From Salvelinus alpinus (lineage: Eukaryota; Chordata; Actinopteri; Salmoniformes; Salmonidae), in NCBI RefSeq assembly GCF_045679555.1, contig NC_092122.1:16531565-16595564 (forward strand): DNA of 64,000 bases. The letters are read 5' to 3'. The position numbers and the translations under genes were made by a program. The notes under the pieces are model-generated. The model did no database searches, was not told the DNA's origin, and saw only the letters and a program-made list of their open reading frames with translations. This document shows positions 1 to 34,172 of the stretch, one piece after another (positions within the stretch are counted from its first letter, which is position 1; every line of letters begins with the position of its first letter).

Positions 1-191
1 TGTGATAGTGAATTTTAAGCGAAATAATGTCTGTAAACAATTGCTGGAAAAATTACTTGTGTCATGCACAAAGTAGATGTCCTAACCAACTTGCCAAAAC
101 TATAGTTTGTTAACAAGAAATTTGTGGAGTGGTTGAAAAATGAGTTTTAATGACTCCAACCTAAGTGTATGTAAACTTCTGACTTCAACTG
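1..191. mobile_element. Right end of a Sleeping Beauty-lineage Tc1 transposon, cut by the window edge
   Basis: The segment ends in an inverted-repeat terminus (gacttcaactg followed by the TA target dinucleotide at 192-193). It is the reverse complement of the left terminus of the Tc1 element at 40772. The inner and outer direct-repeat blocks (gtatgtaaacttctgactt and the gagtggttgaaaaa block) are visible. No transposase lies inside the window, so completeness cannot be judged. Confidence 0.85.
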
Positions 192-330
192 TACATAGTT
201 ATTGAACACTGGTCACTTTAATAATGTTTACATAACCACTTTATCCACTTCAAATGTATATACTCTATTCTAGACAAGGCTCATCCTATATAACTACTGC
301 TGTACACACCTTTTATATTCATATACTGTC

Positions 331-350
331 CACACACACACACACACACA
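331..350. repeat. Short (CA)n microsatellite
   Basis: About ten CA units, just upstream of the hAT element. Confidence 0.85.
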
Positions 351-471
351 GAGTAGACCAAACATTAGTAGTAGAGGTCGACCGATTAATTAGGGCCGAT
401 TTCAAGTTTTCATAACAATCGGTAATCAGCGTTTTTGGACACGGATTGTGGCCATTTTTTTATATTTTTAA

Positions 472-655
472 ATGACCTTTATTTAACTAGGCAAGTCAGT
501 TAAGAACACATTCTTATTTTCAATGACGGCCTAGGAACGGTGGGTTAAGTGCCTTGTTCAGTGACAGAAAGACAGGTTTTTACCTTGTCAGCTCGGAGAT
601 TCGATCTTGCAACCTTCCGGTTACTAGTTCAACGCTCTAACAACCTGCCTTACAT
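472..655 (-). mobile_element. tRNA-derived SINE inside hAT copy 1
   Basis: On the minus strand it reads as a tRNA-like head (gttagagcgttg, then ggttgcaagatcgaatc with a B-box-like core), followed by a body ending in the HpaI-type salmonid tail (gacttgcctagttaaataaaggt, recognisable with substitutions). The same SINE lies at the equivalent place in hAT copy 3 (38268-38465), so it was carried by the element rather than inserted independently. Confidence 0.6.
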
Positions 656-1574
656 TGCACTCCACGAGGAGCCTGCATGGCAGGCTGACTACCTGTTACG
701 CGAGTGCAGCAAGAAGCCAAGGTAAGTTGCTAGCTAGCATTAAACTTATCTTATAAAAAACAATCAACCTTAACATAATCACTAATTAACTACACATGGT
801 TGATGATATTACTAGTTTATCTAGCGTGTCCTGCGTTGCATATAATCGATGCGGTGCCTGTTAATTTCTCATCGAATCACAGCCTACTTCTCCAAACGGG
901 TGATGATTTAACAAGCGCATTCGCGAAAAAAGCACTGTCGTTGCACCAATGTGTACCTAACCATAAACATCAATGCCTTTCTTTAAAATCAATACACAAG
1001 TATATATTTTTAAACCTGCATATTTAGTTAATATTGCCTGCTAACATGACTTTCTTTTAACTATGGAAATTGTGTCACTTTTCTTGCGTTCCGTGCAAGC
1101 AGTCAGGGTATATGCAGCAGTTTGGGCCACCTGGCTCGTTGCGAACTGTGTGAAGACCATTTATTCCTAACAAAGACCGTAATTAATTTGCCAGAATTGT
1201 ACATGATTATGACATAACATTGAAGGTTGTACAATGTAACTGCAATATTTAGACTTAGGGATGCCACCCGTTAGATAAAATACAGAACAGTTCCGTATTT
1301 CACTGAAAGAATAAACGTTTTGTTTTCGAAATGATAGTTTCCAGATTTTACCATATTAATGACCTAAGGCTCGTATTTCTGTGTGTTATAATGTTATAAT
1401 TAAGTCGATGATTTGATATTTGATAGAGCAGTCTGACTGAGCGGTGGTAGGCAGCAGCAGGCTCGTAAGCATTCATTCAAACAGCACTTTTGTGCGTTTG
1501 CCAGTAGCTCTTCGTTGTGCTTCAAGCATTGAGCTGTTCATGACTTCAAGCCTATCAACTCCAGAGATTAGGCT

Positions 1575-1797
1575 GGTGTAACCGATGTGAAATGGCTAGC
1601 TAGTTAGCGGGGTGCACACTAATAGCGATTAAATCGGTGACGGCACTCGCTCTGAGACCTTGAAGTAGTTGTTCCCCTTGCTCTGCAAGGGCCGCGGCAT
1701 TTGTGGAGCAATGGATAATGATGCTTCGAGGGTGGCTGTTTTCAATGTGTTCCTGGTTCGAGCCCAGGTAGGAGCGAGGAGAGGGACGGAAGCTATA
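1575..1797 (+). mobile_element. GTGTAAC module, copy in hAT copy 1
   Basis: A module of about 220 bp that starts gtgtaaccgatgtgaaatgg and ends ctgttacac. It contains a perfect pol III B-box (ggttcgagcc, 1755-1764). Related copies are at 49381-49556 (+) and, inverted, at 32861-33096 and 33152-33397. The B-box suggests descent from a tRNA. I cannot assign a named family. Confidence 0.55.
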
Positions 1798-2204
1798 CTG
1801 TTACACTGGCAATACTAAAGTGCCTATAAAAACATCCAATAGTCAAAGGTATATGAAATACAAATGGTATGGAGAGAAATAGTCCTATAATTCCTATAAT
1901 AACAACAACCTAAAACTTCTTACCTGGGAATATTGAAGACTCATGTTAAAAGGAACCACCAGCTTTCATATGTTCTCATTCTGAAAAGTGTTAATTCAGT
2001 ATTGTTGTAATTGTCATTATTACAAATAACAATATATTTTTTGAATAAAAATTGTAAAAAAATTGTAAATAGTTTTTATAAAAATAAATAAATAATAAAA
2101 ATTAAAAAAATTCGGTTGATTAATCGGTATCGGCTTTTTTGGTCCTCCAATAATCGGTATCGGAGTTGAAAAATCATAAATCGGTCGACCTCTACTTAGT
2201 AGCG

Positions 2205-3000
2205 CCGTCCTAATATGGAGTTGTGCCCCCCCACCCGCCTTTGCCTTCAGAACAGCCTCAATTTGACAGGGCATGAACTCGACAAGGTGTCGAAAGCATC
2301 CCATGGGGATGCTGGCCCTTGTTGACTCCAATGCTTCCCACAGTTGTGTGAAGTCGGTTGGATGTCTTTTGGGTGGTGGACCATTCTTGATACACACAGG
2401 GAACTGTTGAGCGTGAAAAATACAGCAGCGTTGCTATTCTTGACACAAACCAGTGCGCCTGGCACCTGCTACCATACTCAGTTCAAAGACAAAGAAATGT
2501 TTTATCTTTCCCATTCACCCTCTGAATAGCACACATGCACAATTCATGTCTCACTTGTCTCAAGGCTTAAAAACTCCTTAACCCGTCTCCTGTCCTTCAT
2601 TACACTGATTGAAGTGGATTTAACAAGTGATATCAATAAGGGGTCATAGCTTTGACCTGGTCAGTCTGTCATGGAAGGTGTTCTTAAAGTTTTGTATACT
2701 CAGTGCAGGGTGAATGGGCAAGGCAAAAATATTTAAGTGCCTTTGAACGGGGTATGGTAGTGGGTTCCAGGTGCACCGGTTTGTGTCAAGAACTGCAACG
2801 CTGCTGGATTTTTCACACTCAACATTCTCCCGTGTGTATCAAGAATGGTCCACCACCCAACTTCACACAACTGTGGGAAGCATTGAAGTCAACATGGGCC
2901 AGCATCCCTGTGGACTGTTTGACACCTTGTAGAGTCCATGCCCTGACGAATTGAGGATCTTCTGAGGGCAAAAGGGGTGGTGCAACTCAATATTAACATT
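2205..3000. mobile_element. Two Tc1-like fragments in inverted orientation
   Basis: The arm at about 2205-2540 (minus) and the arm at about 2703-3000 (plus) encode the same degenerate transposase C-terminus, with the shared words [19 protein letters not shown]-like and WASIP. Plus-strand terminal sequence around 2680-2705 (gttttgtatactcagtg) is the usual end of this fish repeat. Arms match imperfectly and a spacer of about 160 bp separates them, so this is either a foldback derivative or two adjacent insertions. Confidence 0.6.
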
Positions 3001-3805
3001 TGGTATACTCTGTGTATATATTCCAGACTCTGACATGGCACCTGCTGATATTTCTTAATTGATTTGTGTGTATTGTTAGGTATTATTGCACTGTAGGAGC
3101 TAGAAACATAAGCATTTCAATTAACCTGCCATAACGTCTGCTAAACATGTGTTCACGACCAAAAACAATAATTGATTTTATTTAGTCTCAGTCCATTCTC
3201 CCTCTCCTGTAACCATTCTTCTATCCCTCTCTCACTGGTCCCAGTCTTCCCATTAGTCAGCGGTACCCTAAATAAATGAGGGGAAAACCAAGATGTCTTC
3301 ATGATCTCCATTGCGTCCAGGGGAGATAGCAGCACATATGGGCTCATGTGGGGGTTTAACCCATTAAGCTGTTAATTTCTTGTCTGTGGCACAGGGTTTT
3401 ATTTGGTTTGGCCTCCTTCTGGAGACGCCACTTCCCCAAAATGTGAGGCATAATGCCAGAGATCAGACAGATGGTGTTTAAGGGGTAGAGGGGCAGAATC
3501 AGGGCTGTTTTGGGGCACACTCCTCCTCACACATGCATGCATTCATTTGGCTCCAGTCCAGAGCTCAAGTATGACCCTATGCCTAAATGTTATTATTTCT
3601 GCCACACAAGCTACCACAAGAGGGTTGTCTGACAAAAGCAGCACAAGGGGGAAAAAAAATAACAATCTTTGTGTGATAGTGCTACATATGAGAAATGCCT
3701 ATGAAAATTATTTGTTTTCACATTACAGCTCAATTTAGATGCAGAAAATGGTCTGTTAAAGAAATAATAAGCAGGTCTACTTGAGTTTCTAAAATGTGTA
3801 TAGTA
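3001..3805. other. Intergenic, nothing recognised
   Basis: AT-rich unique-looking sequence. The short open frames lack splice support and family resemblance. I see no gene here. Confidence 0.5.
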
Positions 3806-4109
3806 CACTGCTCAAAAAAATAAAGGGAACACTTAAACAACACAATGTAACTCCAAGTCAATCACACTTCTGTGAAATCAAACTGTCCACTTAGGAAGCA
3901 ACACTGATTGACAATGAATTTCACATGCTGTTGTGCAAATGGAATAGACAAAAGGTGGAAATTATAGGCAATTAGCAAGACACCCCCAATAAAGGAGTGG
4001 TTCTGCAGGTGGTGACCACAGACCACTTCTCAGTTCCTATGCTTCCTGGCTGATGTTATGGTCACTTTTGAATGCTGGCGGTGCTTTCACTCTAGTGGTA
4101 GCATGAGCA
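3806..4109. mobile_element. Terminal fragment of a Tc1-like transposon
   Basis: Begins after TA with cactgctcaaaaaaataaag, the terminus of a widespread fish Tc1-like family, and continues about 300 bp through the subterminal region to ctctagtggtagcatgag. The transposase and the other end are missing. Confidence 0.7.
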
Positions 4110-4156
4110 TCTTTATAGCGCTCCGACTTTCCGACCTGAAGTTCACTGACTTCATG

Positions 4157-4218
4157 ATTTGACCTCCTTTTTTACAGGATAATGTCAATGAATCACCACC
4201 TCACATCAGTTTCTAAAT
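4157..4218. repeat. 61-bp direct repeat, left copy
   Basis: The block from gacctcctttttta to tcagtttctaaat recurs almost unchanged at 4434-4494, about 215 bp downstream. Confidence 0.8.
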
Positions 4219-4433
4219 AGTGATAGGTGTGATAAATTAATTAATGGATTTGAGGGTTAAGCTGAAGCCAGAGACTTTTATGGGAGGAGCGCGCAATTTA
4301 TTTTCAAGCCACCATGGCCTGAAAATGACAGATACGTTATAAGTCCGGCTACGGACTGGCGTTTATGACAAACACTGGTACTAAACCAAAGATAATGATC
4401 TGATTTAAGTAATAGATTTTGTGACTTCTAGAT

Positions 4434-4494
4434 TTTGACCTCCTTTTTTACAGGATAATGTCAATGAATCCCCACCTCACATCAGTTTCTAAAT
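4434..4494. repeat. 61-bp direct repeat, right copy
   Basis: Partner of 4157-4218 with a single visible substitution (caccacc versus ccccacc). It abuts the tail of the HpaI-like SINE that follows. Confidence 0.8.
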
Positions 4495-4709
4495 TTAACT
4501 AGGCATGTCAGTTAAGACCACATTCTTATTTACAATGATGGCCTACCCCAGCCAAACCCTAACACAGTCAACGCTGTGCCAAATGTCCACCGCCCTAAGG
4601 GACTCCCAATCACAGCCAGTTGTGATACAGCCTGGAATCATACCAGAGTCTGTTGTGACACCTCTAGTACTGAGAGGCAGTGCCTTAGATCGCTGCACCA
4701 ATCTGAAGG
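4495..4709 (-). mobile_element. HpaI-type tRNA-derived SINE
   Basis: Read on the minus strand: head with ggtgcagcgatctaaggcac, B-box-like ggtatgattccaggc, body with cacaactggctgtgattggg, tail cttaactgacatgcctagtt. This is the salmonid HpaI SINE layout at near full length. It sits directly against the 61-bp repeat. Confidence 0.8.
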
Positions 4710-6100
4710 CCTATAAACTGTGTGCGCAGTTAGTCATCATAAACGGATGACTATAAACTTTAATACCAACATCACCAATCTGAGGTAAAAAGGATAGGTA
4801 TTTCCTGTAATTCATGTGGTGAAAACATTAGTCTTATAATGTAGTAACACACTATTTACACCATGGGTAAATTTGAATAATATAACATAATTCAATGCTA
4901 AAGTAATTGAACACTTTAATATATGATCATACTACTTTAAGCATGGACAGAGTTTAAAAATGCCTGTAAACGCAATTTAACCAGGCACTCTAGACTAGAG
5001 CGTCCATAGGGTCTGTGCAGCAGTATGAACGTTTGACCACTAAACTTAATTAATGTAACCATGAATGTGTTCCGACCTCAGTGTAACTCAGTGTAAACAA
5101 GCATAACGGTAGTGTCGGTATCTTCTGGCAAGGTGGATGTTTGTCCAAGGCCAAGCATGTCTGTTCCATGCAGTTTGTATCCAAGGCAACATTTTCAAAC
5201 ACACGGTCATTAGTAGGGCGTCTATAACCTGTGTGACATGATGATGCTTATGCAGGTTCATACATGGCCCATTTCGAAATGTGTGTTTAAAACGCTTTCC
5301 CACGGATTTTCAGAGATGTCGGCCAAATTGTACATTAAATGTAAAACAAGTTCAGTCATCTAAGCAGGCTACCAAATTACACGCATTTCATTAAAAAACA
5401 TGAGGCCAAATCTAGTCTATTGTTCAGACTATAATAAGGTTTACGAACTTAGAAACTACATGAAATACGTTAGCCTTCTACTCGGGAGAGTGATCAGCCA
5501 CGGGCACTTGTTGCTTTCTCGTGGGCTGGAGAGATGAAAGGACAGATTCGTTCACGCCACGGAAACAATTATGTCTCGCGTTAACTCACCAGCATATAAA
5601 TTACCTGTTCCGTCTCTCGTCGAGTTTTCCTTTAAAATTTCCACAAGTTTGGGTTCACTGTCATTAATGGTCAATTATAGCTCTCGCCAAACGTGCATGC
5701 ACTGTTCGAAACAGCCAACCAGAGCACAGCCGAAGCTCTTCATGGAAAAGGGGCGTGGTGAAGCTCCTGCTGGAAAAGCAGGTAGGCGGACCCAAATGAC
5801 GCTCCAGGTGGAGTTTGGCTAAACTCACAAATACGCAATCAATATTGATATAGACAATTAAATTGTGGTTTATGAATATATCGTGACAAATCAAACACCA
5901 TTTATGTTATTTTGTCATATTTGTGTGCGATATTTTCAGCTCTCAATTACTTTTCCATCATAGGCTAACTTTGGACGTTTATGGATGACTTCTGGAATAT
6001 TTATTATAATTATTGTTGTTGCAGAACTCTTGTTGCACACATCTTCAAGTCTTGTCAATGACAAGTTGTCACAGATCTGTAATACTGTAAATTACACACA
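4710..6100. other. Intergenic with a possible minus-strand promoter/exon near 5590-5800
   Basis: No protein-coding gene is recognisable. Around 5580-5800 the sequence turns moderately GC-rich, with ggggcgtggtg and an accaga/ccaat-like block. On the minus strand a strong donor (ctg|gtgagtt, plus-strand aactcaccag near 5584-5593) follows it. This could be a first exon of an unseen upstream gene, but I have no coding or homology support. Confidence 0.25.
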
Positions 6101-6350
6101 TAGTGGTTAGAGCGTTGGGTCAGTAACCTAAAGGTTGCTGGATCAGATCCCTGAGCTAATAAGGTAAAACATCTGTCGTTCTGCCCCTGAGCAAGGCTGA
6201 TAACCCACTGTTCCCCGGGGCACTGTGGATGTCGATTAAGGCAGCCCCCGCACCTCTCTGATTCAGAGGCTTTGGGTTAAATGAGGAAGACACATTTCAG
6301 TTGAAGGCATTTGTACAACTGACTAGGTACCCCTCCTTTCCCTTAATTGA
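6101..6350 (+). mobile_element. AvaIII-type tRNA-derived SINE
   Basis: tRNA-like head (tagtggttagagcgttgggt, ggttgctggatcagatccc), middle with tctgtcgttctgcccctgag and ggcactgtggatgtcgatta, tail aagacacatttcagttgaag then acaactgactaggtaccc. This is the layout of the salmonid AvaIII SINE. It is diverged, and its AvaIII site (atgcat) is lost. Confidence 0.7.
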
Positions 6351-6424
6351 GAAAGAAAGAGAGAGAGACACTGAGAGAGAGACACAGAGATAGAGACACT
6401 TGAAATGTCTCTATTCCTTTGGAA

Positions 6425-6690
6425 CTTTTGTCATGTTTACTGTTCATTTTCTATTGTTTATTTCACTTTTGTTTATTATCTAGTTCACTTGCTTTGGCAA
6501 TGTAAACATATGTTTCCCATGCCAATAAAGCCCTTTGAATTGAATTAAGAGAAAGAGAGAGAATAAGGAACTTCTGTGAGTGGAATGTTTACTGTTCATT
6601 TCACTTTTGTATATTATCTACCTCACTTGCTTTGGCAATGTTAACATATGTTTCCCATGCCAATAAAGCCCCTTGAATTGAAGTGAATTG
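6425..6690 (+). repeat. Two copies of a LINE 3' tail
   Basis: Two units of about 115 bp (about 6430-6545 and 6580-6690) share tgctttggcaatgt, catatgtttcccatgccaat and aaagcccttgaattgaa. The TTGAA-repeat tail is typical of fish RTE-like LINE ends. No reverse transcriptase is present. Confidence 0.5.
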
Positions 6691-6981
6691 AAGAGGCAAA
6701 AGTTCTTCCTCTGTCTCTGGATCAAAAGCAGATATATACTACCCCTCCAAGGCTGTTAGTCGTTACTACAGGCTAAAGACTGTTTTCTGGGGGAAATTTC
6801 AACTGAGTGAACTCAATAAACAAATTACATATTCTCTACTTCTTGCAGTATTAGCTTTTATATGTTGTTTTTGATGTCAACCACAAGAAAATATGTACCC
6901 TTGGTTAAAGATAGGCTAAGATAAAAGATATTGAAATTGGGCCCACCAATTGTGTGTGTGTGTGCGTGTGCGTAAGAGAGC

Positions 6982-6982
<1 letters not shown>

Positions 6983-7058
<76 letters not shown>
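6983..7058. repeat. (GA)n microsatellite, about 75 bp
   Basis: Nearly uninterrupted GA dinucleotides after a short TG-rich lead-in at 6951-6972. The Ser/Leu or Arg/Glu repeat frames across it are artefacts. Confidence 0.95.
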
Positions 7059-7059
<1 letters not shown>

Positions 7060-9090
7060 ACTGGAACAACTACAGGGACTTGAATCAGGCTCAGCAGACA
7101 TCTAGTTTGAAGGGAGACCTAATTTGGACAGGGAATTGAGCCAGTGTGGCTGGATGGGCAACGAGCACTTTTACACAGTGCAGACATAATGATTCTAGAT
7201 GGTGTAGTGTCTGTACAATGACACAGGCATCGGATCAGTTTGGGCAATGTCTCCACAAACACCCATACAAAAGAAGCATCCTTCACCCTTACGCAAAACT
7301 GAATAATTCCAAGATTTAATGTCACATTCACAAGTACAGTGAAAAACCTTTCTTGCAAACTCAAAACCCAACAATGCAATAATCAATAACAATGTAATAC
7401 TAGAAGAAAAAAACACGAGAAATAAGAAGATACATTTGATTTCCCATAAAATATGTCAAAATGTTATTCTATACATAACATTAAATATAGTGTAAAGAAA
7501 GTATACCCAAGCATGCTTCAGCCCAGTTTGAACAAAAAGGGAATCAGGTGATGAAGGACTTGAAAATGTATGTCTCGTTAATACATTTCTGATCTATCCA
7601 GAAACAGAGTGCACCTTTTTCTTAATTTTCCTGGATAGTCACCCGCTGAAGTGTCCAGGGATATGGATTTTGGGGGGGATGAAATATAGTGTGTATTATA
7701 TACATTTTTGCATATATTACAGGTTTTCCATGACAAATACACATGTGACAGATGGCCTTTGTAACTGTACATTTCCCTGGTATGTTTAAAACAAATCAAT
7801 ACATTTTTGCTAATTATTTGTTCCCTGATAATGTATTGGTTTGCTCTTTATTAGTAACGTTTCTTACATAGGACATAGAACGCCTCATATTTTTTTACAT
7901 GAAACACAACATATTACAAAATATTCAACGCATCTCTTGCAAGTAAAATATCCACAAGGGGGAGCTATTTTTTCACGTTATGGGTTTACCAGCAGCAATA
8001 AAATGTATTCCAGTTGAGATCCAGGAAATGTCAAGGACCTGGAAGACAAGAAGGACGTTACATGCAATTAGAACCCTGCTGAGATCTTTTGTCTAGGTGT
8101 GCAGAGGCAGCGTGGACCATGGCCCCTTTTGCACCATATGCTATAAAAGGTCTGTCAGACCTAATGAAGACCAACATGTGACATCACAACTGACCATGCA
8201 TGCAGTTCATCAGTGGATGGACACTGCTTTCAGCTTTATGTCTCAAACCAGTGATGTATTGCAAAATATTGCACCTGAATGTATTTATTGAAACCCATAC
8301 AAAGCTACAGAGCAGTGCTCATACAGTACATAATCACATTAGAAACGTTGGTAATGTCAGGGATTTTGAGGAGAATTGTATTTATTTATTTTATAAAATG
8401 GCTAGATATTGCTGACTGTATCACTGTCTGTATTCTCTTTTAAAATTATATTGGCATCTGAAATATATTTTTTAAGCAGTATCCTGTTCAACAAAGAGGA
8501 AATTATTGTTAAAAACATTCATGCCTAGGATAACAGGCAGTTGTTTGACTGAATATATGCATCTTATTTTAAGTGATTATGTGTTATAAACCCTACAATG
8601 TGTGCCTACATGTTACAGAACATTTCATTTCCAAATTATTGCGTTATAAGGAAGTTACTGAGAAATAATGAAATAATATAACATTTATTGTAAATAAAGG
8701 TTAAATAAAATAACATGTACTGTAGTGAAATGGGGGGTGCCAACACGAAGGTCTTACTGTGCCTTGTCTGTTTTGCTTGACTATAAGGCTGCTTCTTTAT
8801 ACAAATGTTTTTATAACAGTGATTAGGGCACAACACAAACTACAATAAATGTTCACATGGCCTTACAGGAGAAAATGTGGACATGTTCAATGCCTCTTGA
8901 AACATTTTTATGACATTATCCTGATCTGAGCCCCCCAAGCTGACACAATGGACATTTGCTGTGAATACTTTGTTTCTGTTTGTATTTGAGCTTGATCCAG
9001 TATTCAAAAGTAAATTCCAATACTGATCCATCTGCTATGTGAATCGCTTACAATGCAGCCACCAATACACATTTTTAGCAGGCCTTTCCA
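7059..9090. other. Intergenic, mostly unrecognised
   Basis: AT-rich with no gene. Around 7315-7425 the minus strand resembles a fish LINE 3' tail (accaggtttttcactgta-like block and ttacattgttattgattat). The remainder shows no repeat or coding signature I recognise. Confidence 0.4.
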
Positions 9091-9099
9091 AGTAGCTAG

Positions 9100-9850
9100 A
9101 TATGACTAAGTATACAGAGCCCGTGCTGCTAGCTAACCGCGCGAAACTTTGTCTTTCAGTTTATCTTTAGCTAGCCAGTCTGTGGGAGGACACGTCCATG
9201 TTGTAACTAGCAACTGTCTTGTGTCAAAACGTGAAATAATTTGCTAGTTGTTTATATTGATTGTGAGATTATAGTTAGCTAGTCAGTACGAATACACACA
9301 TACCAGCAATCAACAGCTTCAGCGAACATTAGCTAAATTAGAAGATTGACAACTGTTAGCCAGCTAGATAACATTAACTAGCTAACGTTAGCTAGTTTCC
9401 GGTGAGTAAAGTCAATATGGTTGTTAGATAAATTAGCTAGTTAACGTTAGCTGGACAGTTGAAATAAAGTAATGGGTATACTATTTAAATAATCCCTCGG
9501 GGTTAGCAAACTAACCCTGGGTGGGGGATTATTCGTTGAGTTTTCAGGAACGTTGACGTAGTTAACGTTAGCTGTTCAAAAACAAAATGCCTCAGAATTG
9601 GCTAGCAAGATAGCTAGTTGTAACGTTACCTGTCCAATAATAGCTAGCTACGTTGCCACCATGTCAGCAAATAAAACCCTTCTGCTCATGGAAGGAAACA
9701 CGGAATATTTGCTTAATTCCAAACCCATTCATAAACTGTCCTGGATCTAAAACTGGCTAGCTATGTGGCTAACGTTAGCTGCTGGCTAAATGTGGCTGAC
9801 TAGCTAGCAGCCACCGTCAACTAGTAAATCCGAAATCGAATGCCTCAATG
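9100..9850. promoter_or_regulatory. TAACGTTAGC/GCTAGC-rich stretch upstream of arid2
   Basis: More than a dozen variants of gctagcta, taacgttagct and agctagtt are packed here. Similar stretches recur at 12220-12440 and 36240-36960. A consensus donor (ccg|gtgagta) lies at about 9400-9407. Placement about 2 kb upstream of arid2 suggests a promoter-proximal region or alternative leader exon; transcription is not shown. Confidence 0.35.
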
Positions 9851-10930
9851 TTGACGAGCCGCTAATGTCAGTATTGTTGCTATTTATTTAGCTGAATCGT
9901 TGATATCCAGTGGGTAAAGTTAGCTGCACCCATTGACTTTCTACTCCACAAAATGGGGTCTATTAACGTTTGTCTCCGCCATTTTGTGACAGAAATTTCT
10001 CTGAGCACAGGGGTACGTGTAATGGTTGAATGTAGTAACCTCGTCAAGTAGATATCCGTCTGGCAGTTACAGAAAAGGGATCATGAGCAATTTCCATTCA
10101 TCCCAGGAGACAAAAGTAATTTCTGACTGCTAGGCTATTGGGTCCAACACCGGTGATAACCTGGTAGCCGGTTGCTCTCAGGCAAGGGCTGCAGATACTG
10201 GAATAAAGTTACATTACTAGCTATCTCCTATTAAGATATTACACAATATGGCATTTTCACTTTGAAATTGTAGCTAGATTTGGTAGAAAGGAGAGTTGCG
10301 GCTATTGAAACAGCCAGATGATTTCGTTATCACAATATAATCAAGAGAAAGTATTTGTGAGCAAACAGTACAGTTATGATAGCTACATTATTATAACTTG
10401 TCTTCATTTCTACATTGACCGTTTAGAGTTCCGCTCTGGGTCTAGACAATTTAGCTAAGAACTCACAGCTTTGATACAGGTGTAAAGCAATGTGGTGTAA
10501 CGGGATACTGTTATTTGGCACTGAGATAATTAATATCATGAACCACTCATTTTTGTGGATGAAATGAGCAAAACTGAATTTACTGTGGTGACTTTATAAA
10601 CTGTAATGATTAGTCTACTTAGTTAAGAATATTCAGAGAAAGCAGTCACTTCACCAAACTTTATAATTTAGATGAAACCATTACACAAATTAATTGCATG
10701 TCAGTTGCATTTAATATTGATCAACATATAGCCAAATTTGAGAATAAAGTAGGGCTATCACAGCACAGGAAAATATATGTGGAAACTCTGAATATTCTAT
10801 TTTGAATGGTTGTCAACTTGTCATATTAGAATTCTTATAATATATCCAAAAGCTCCCCTCCCCCACGAACAGTAGTAATTTTGTTCTGTTTGAACGGGTC
10901 TTGTAAATTTCAGATGAGCTCTAAAAAAGA
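9851..10930. other. Upstream flank of arid2
   Basis: No gene. A YY1-type site (ccgccattttg, 9976-9986; reverse complement CAAAATGGCGG) lies here. The rest is AT-rich and unremarkable. Confidence 0.4.
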
Positions 10931-10982
10931 CAACACTGTCTATTGTTCCAATAAAACGCTTTGGAGTGCAATACCGTTGTTT

Positions 10983-10996
10983 CTAGTAGAGGGCGC
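10983..10996 (+). promoter_or_regulatory. CTCF-like motif upstream of arid2
   Basis: The bases ctagtagagggcgc match 13 of 14 positions of the core CCASYAGRKGGCRS, about 430 bp upstream of the arid2 start codon. This is sequence match only; binding is not shown. Confidence 0.4.
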
Positions 10997-11336
10997 TGCG
11001 TGGCAGTACTAGCTCGAGGCCTCAGATCTTTTTGTCTGGAACTGGATCCCGCTGCCGCTCTACAGTGTGTGCGATTGCTTGGAGCCGCGTCCGTAACACA
11101 CTGTCAAACCACTCCAAACGAATACATTTGCTACCAAAACTATTAATTTAGCATATTTTACAATGGCAGTTTTAGTTTGCCGTTGAAATCGGTCGTTATT
11201 CTGGCTAAGTGTTTATTACAACTTGCAGAATCGGCTTGTTTTCTGTGTATAGCTGTGCATCAGTCTTTATTAGCGAGCTGGCGCTCTTCTTGCTATTAGC
11301 TATTTCTTTAACTTTTTTAAACACTCAGCTTCGCGA

Positions 11337-11378
11337 ATGACTGAGCGCCGGCGGAGTATGGGATCCTTGGTGTCTTAG
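11337..11378 (+). other. Upstream ORF in the probable arid2 leader
   Basis: ATG at 11337 opens a 13-codon frame ending in TAG at 11376-11378, with a second in-frame ATG at 11358. It matters only if transcription starts upstream of 11337, which the sequence does not establish. Confidence 0.4.
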
Positions 11379-11422
11379 GAAGCGAGTGAGTGGGGTTTTA
11401 ACCGTTTTTACATGCAAAAACA

Positions 11423-34172
<22,750 letters not shown>

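Larger units (their letters stand above)
372..2194. mobile_element. hAT-type non-autonomous element, copy 1 (1.8 kb)
   Basis: Both ends carry the terminal inverted repeat tagaggtcgaccgatt, and the next 60-70 bp at each end are rich in the submotif aatcggtatcgg. It is flanked by attagtag (364-371) and cttagtag (2195-2202), a 7/8-matching 8-bp target duplication. An 8-bp duplication with a TAGAG-type terminus is typical of the hAT superfamily. No transposase frame survives. Inside are a minus-strand tRNA-derived SINE (about 472-650) and the GTGTAAC module at 1575-1797. A second copy lies at 46888-50013 and a fragment at 37923-38566. Confidence 0.75.

Noticed and set aside
6101-6175. Possible tRNA gene
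   Set aside because: The head is tRNA-like, but it continues into an AvaIII-type SINE body and lacks a full cloverleaf by eye.
6858-7139. Open frames of Ser/Leu or Arg/Glu repeats
   Set aside because: Translation of the GA microsatellite on both strands; not genes.
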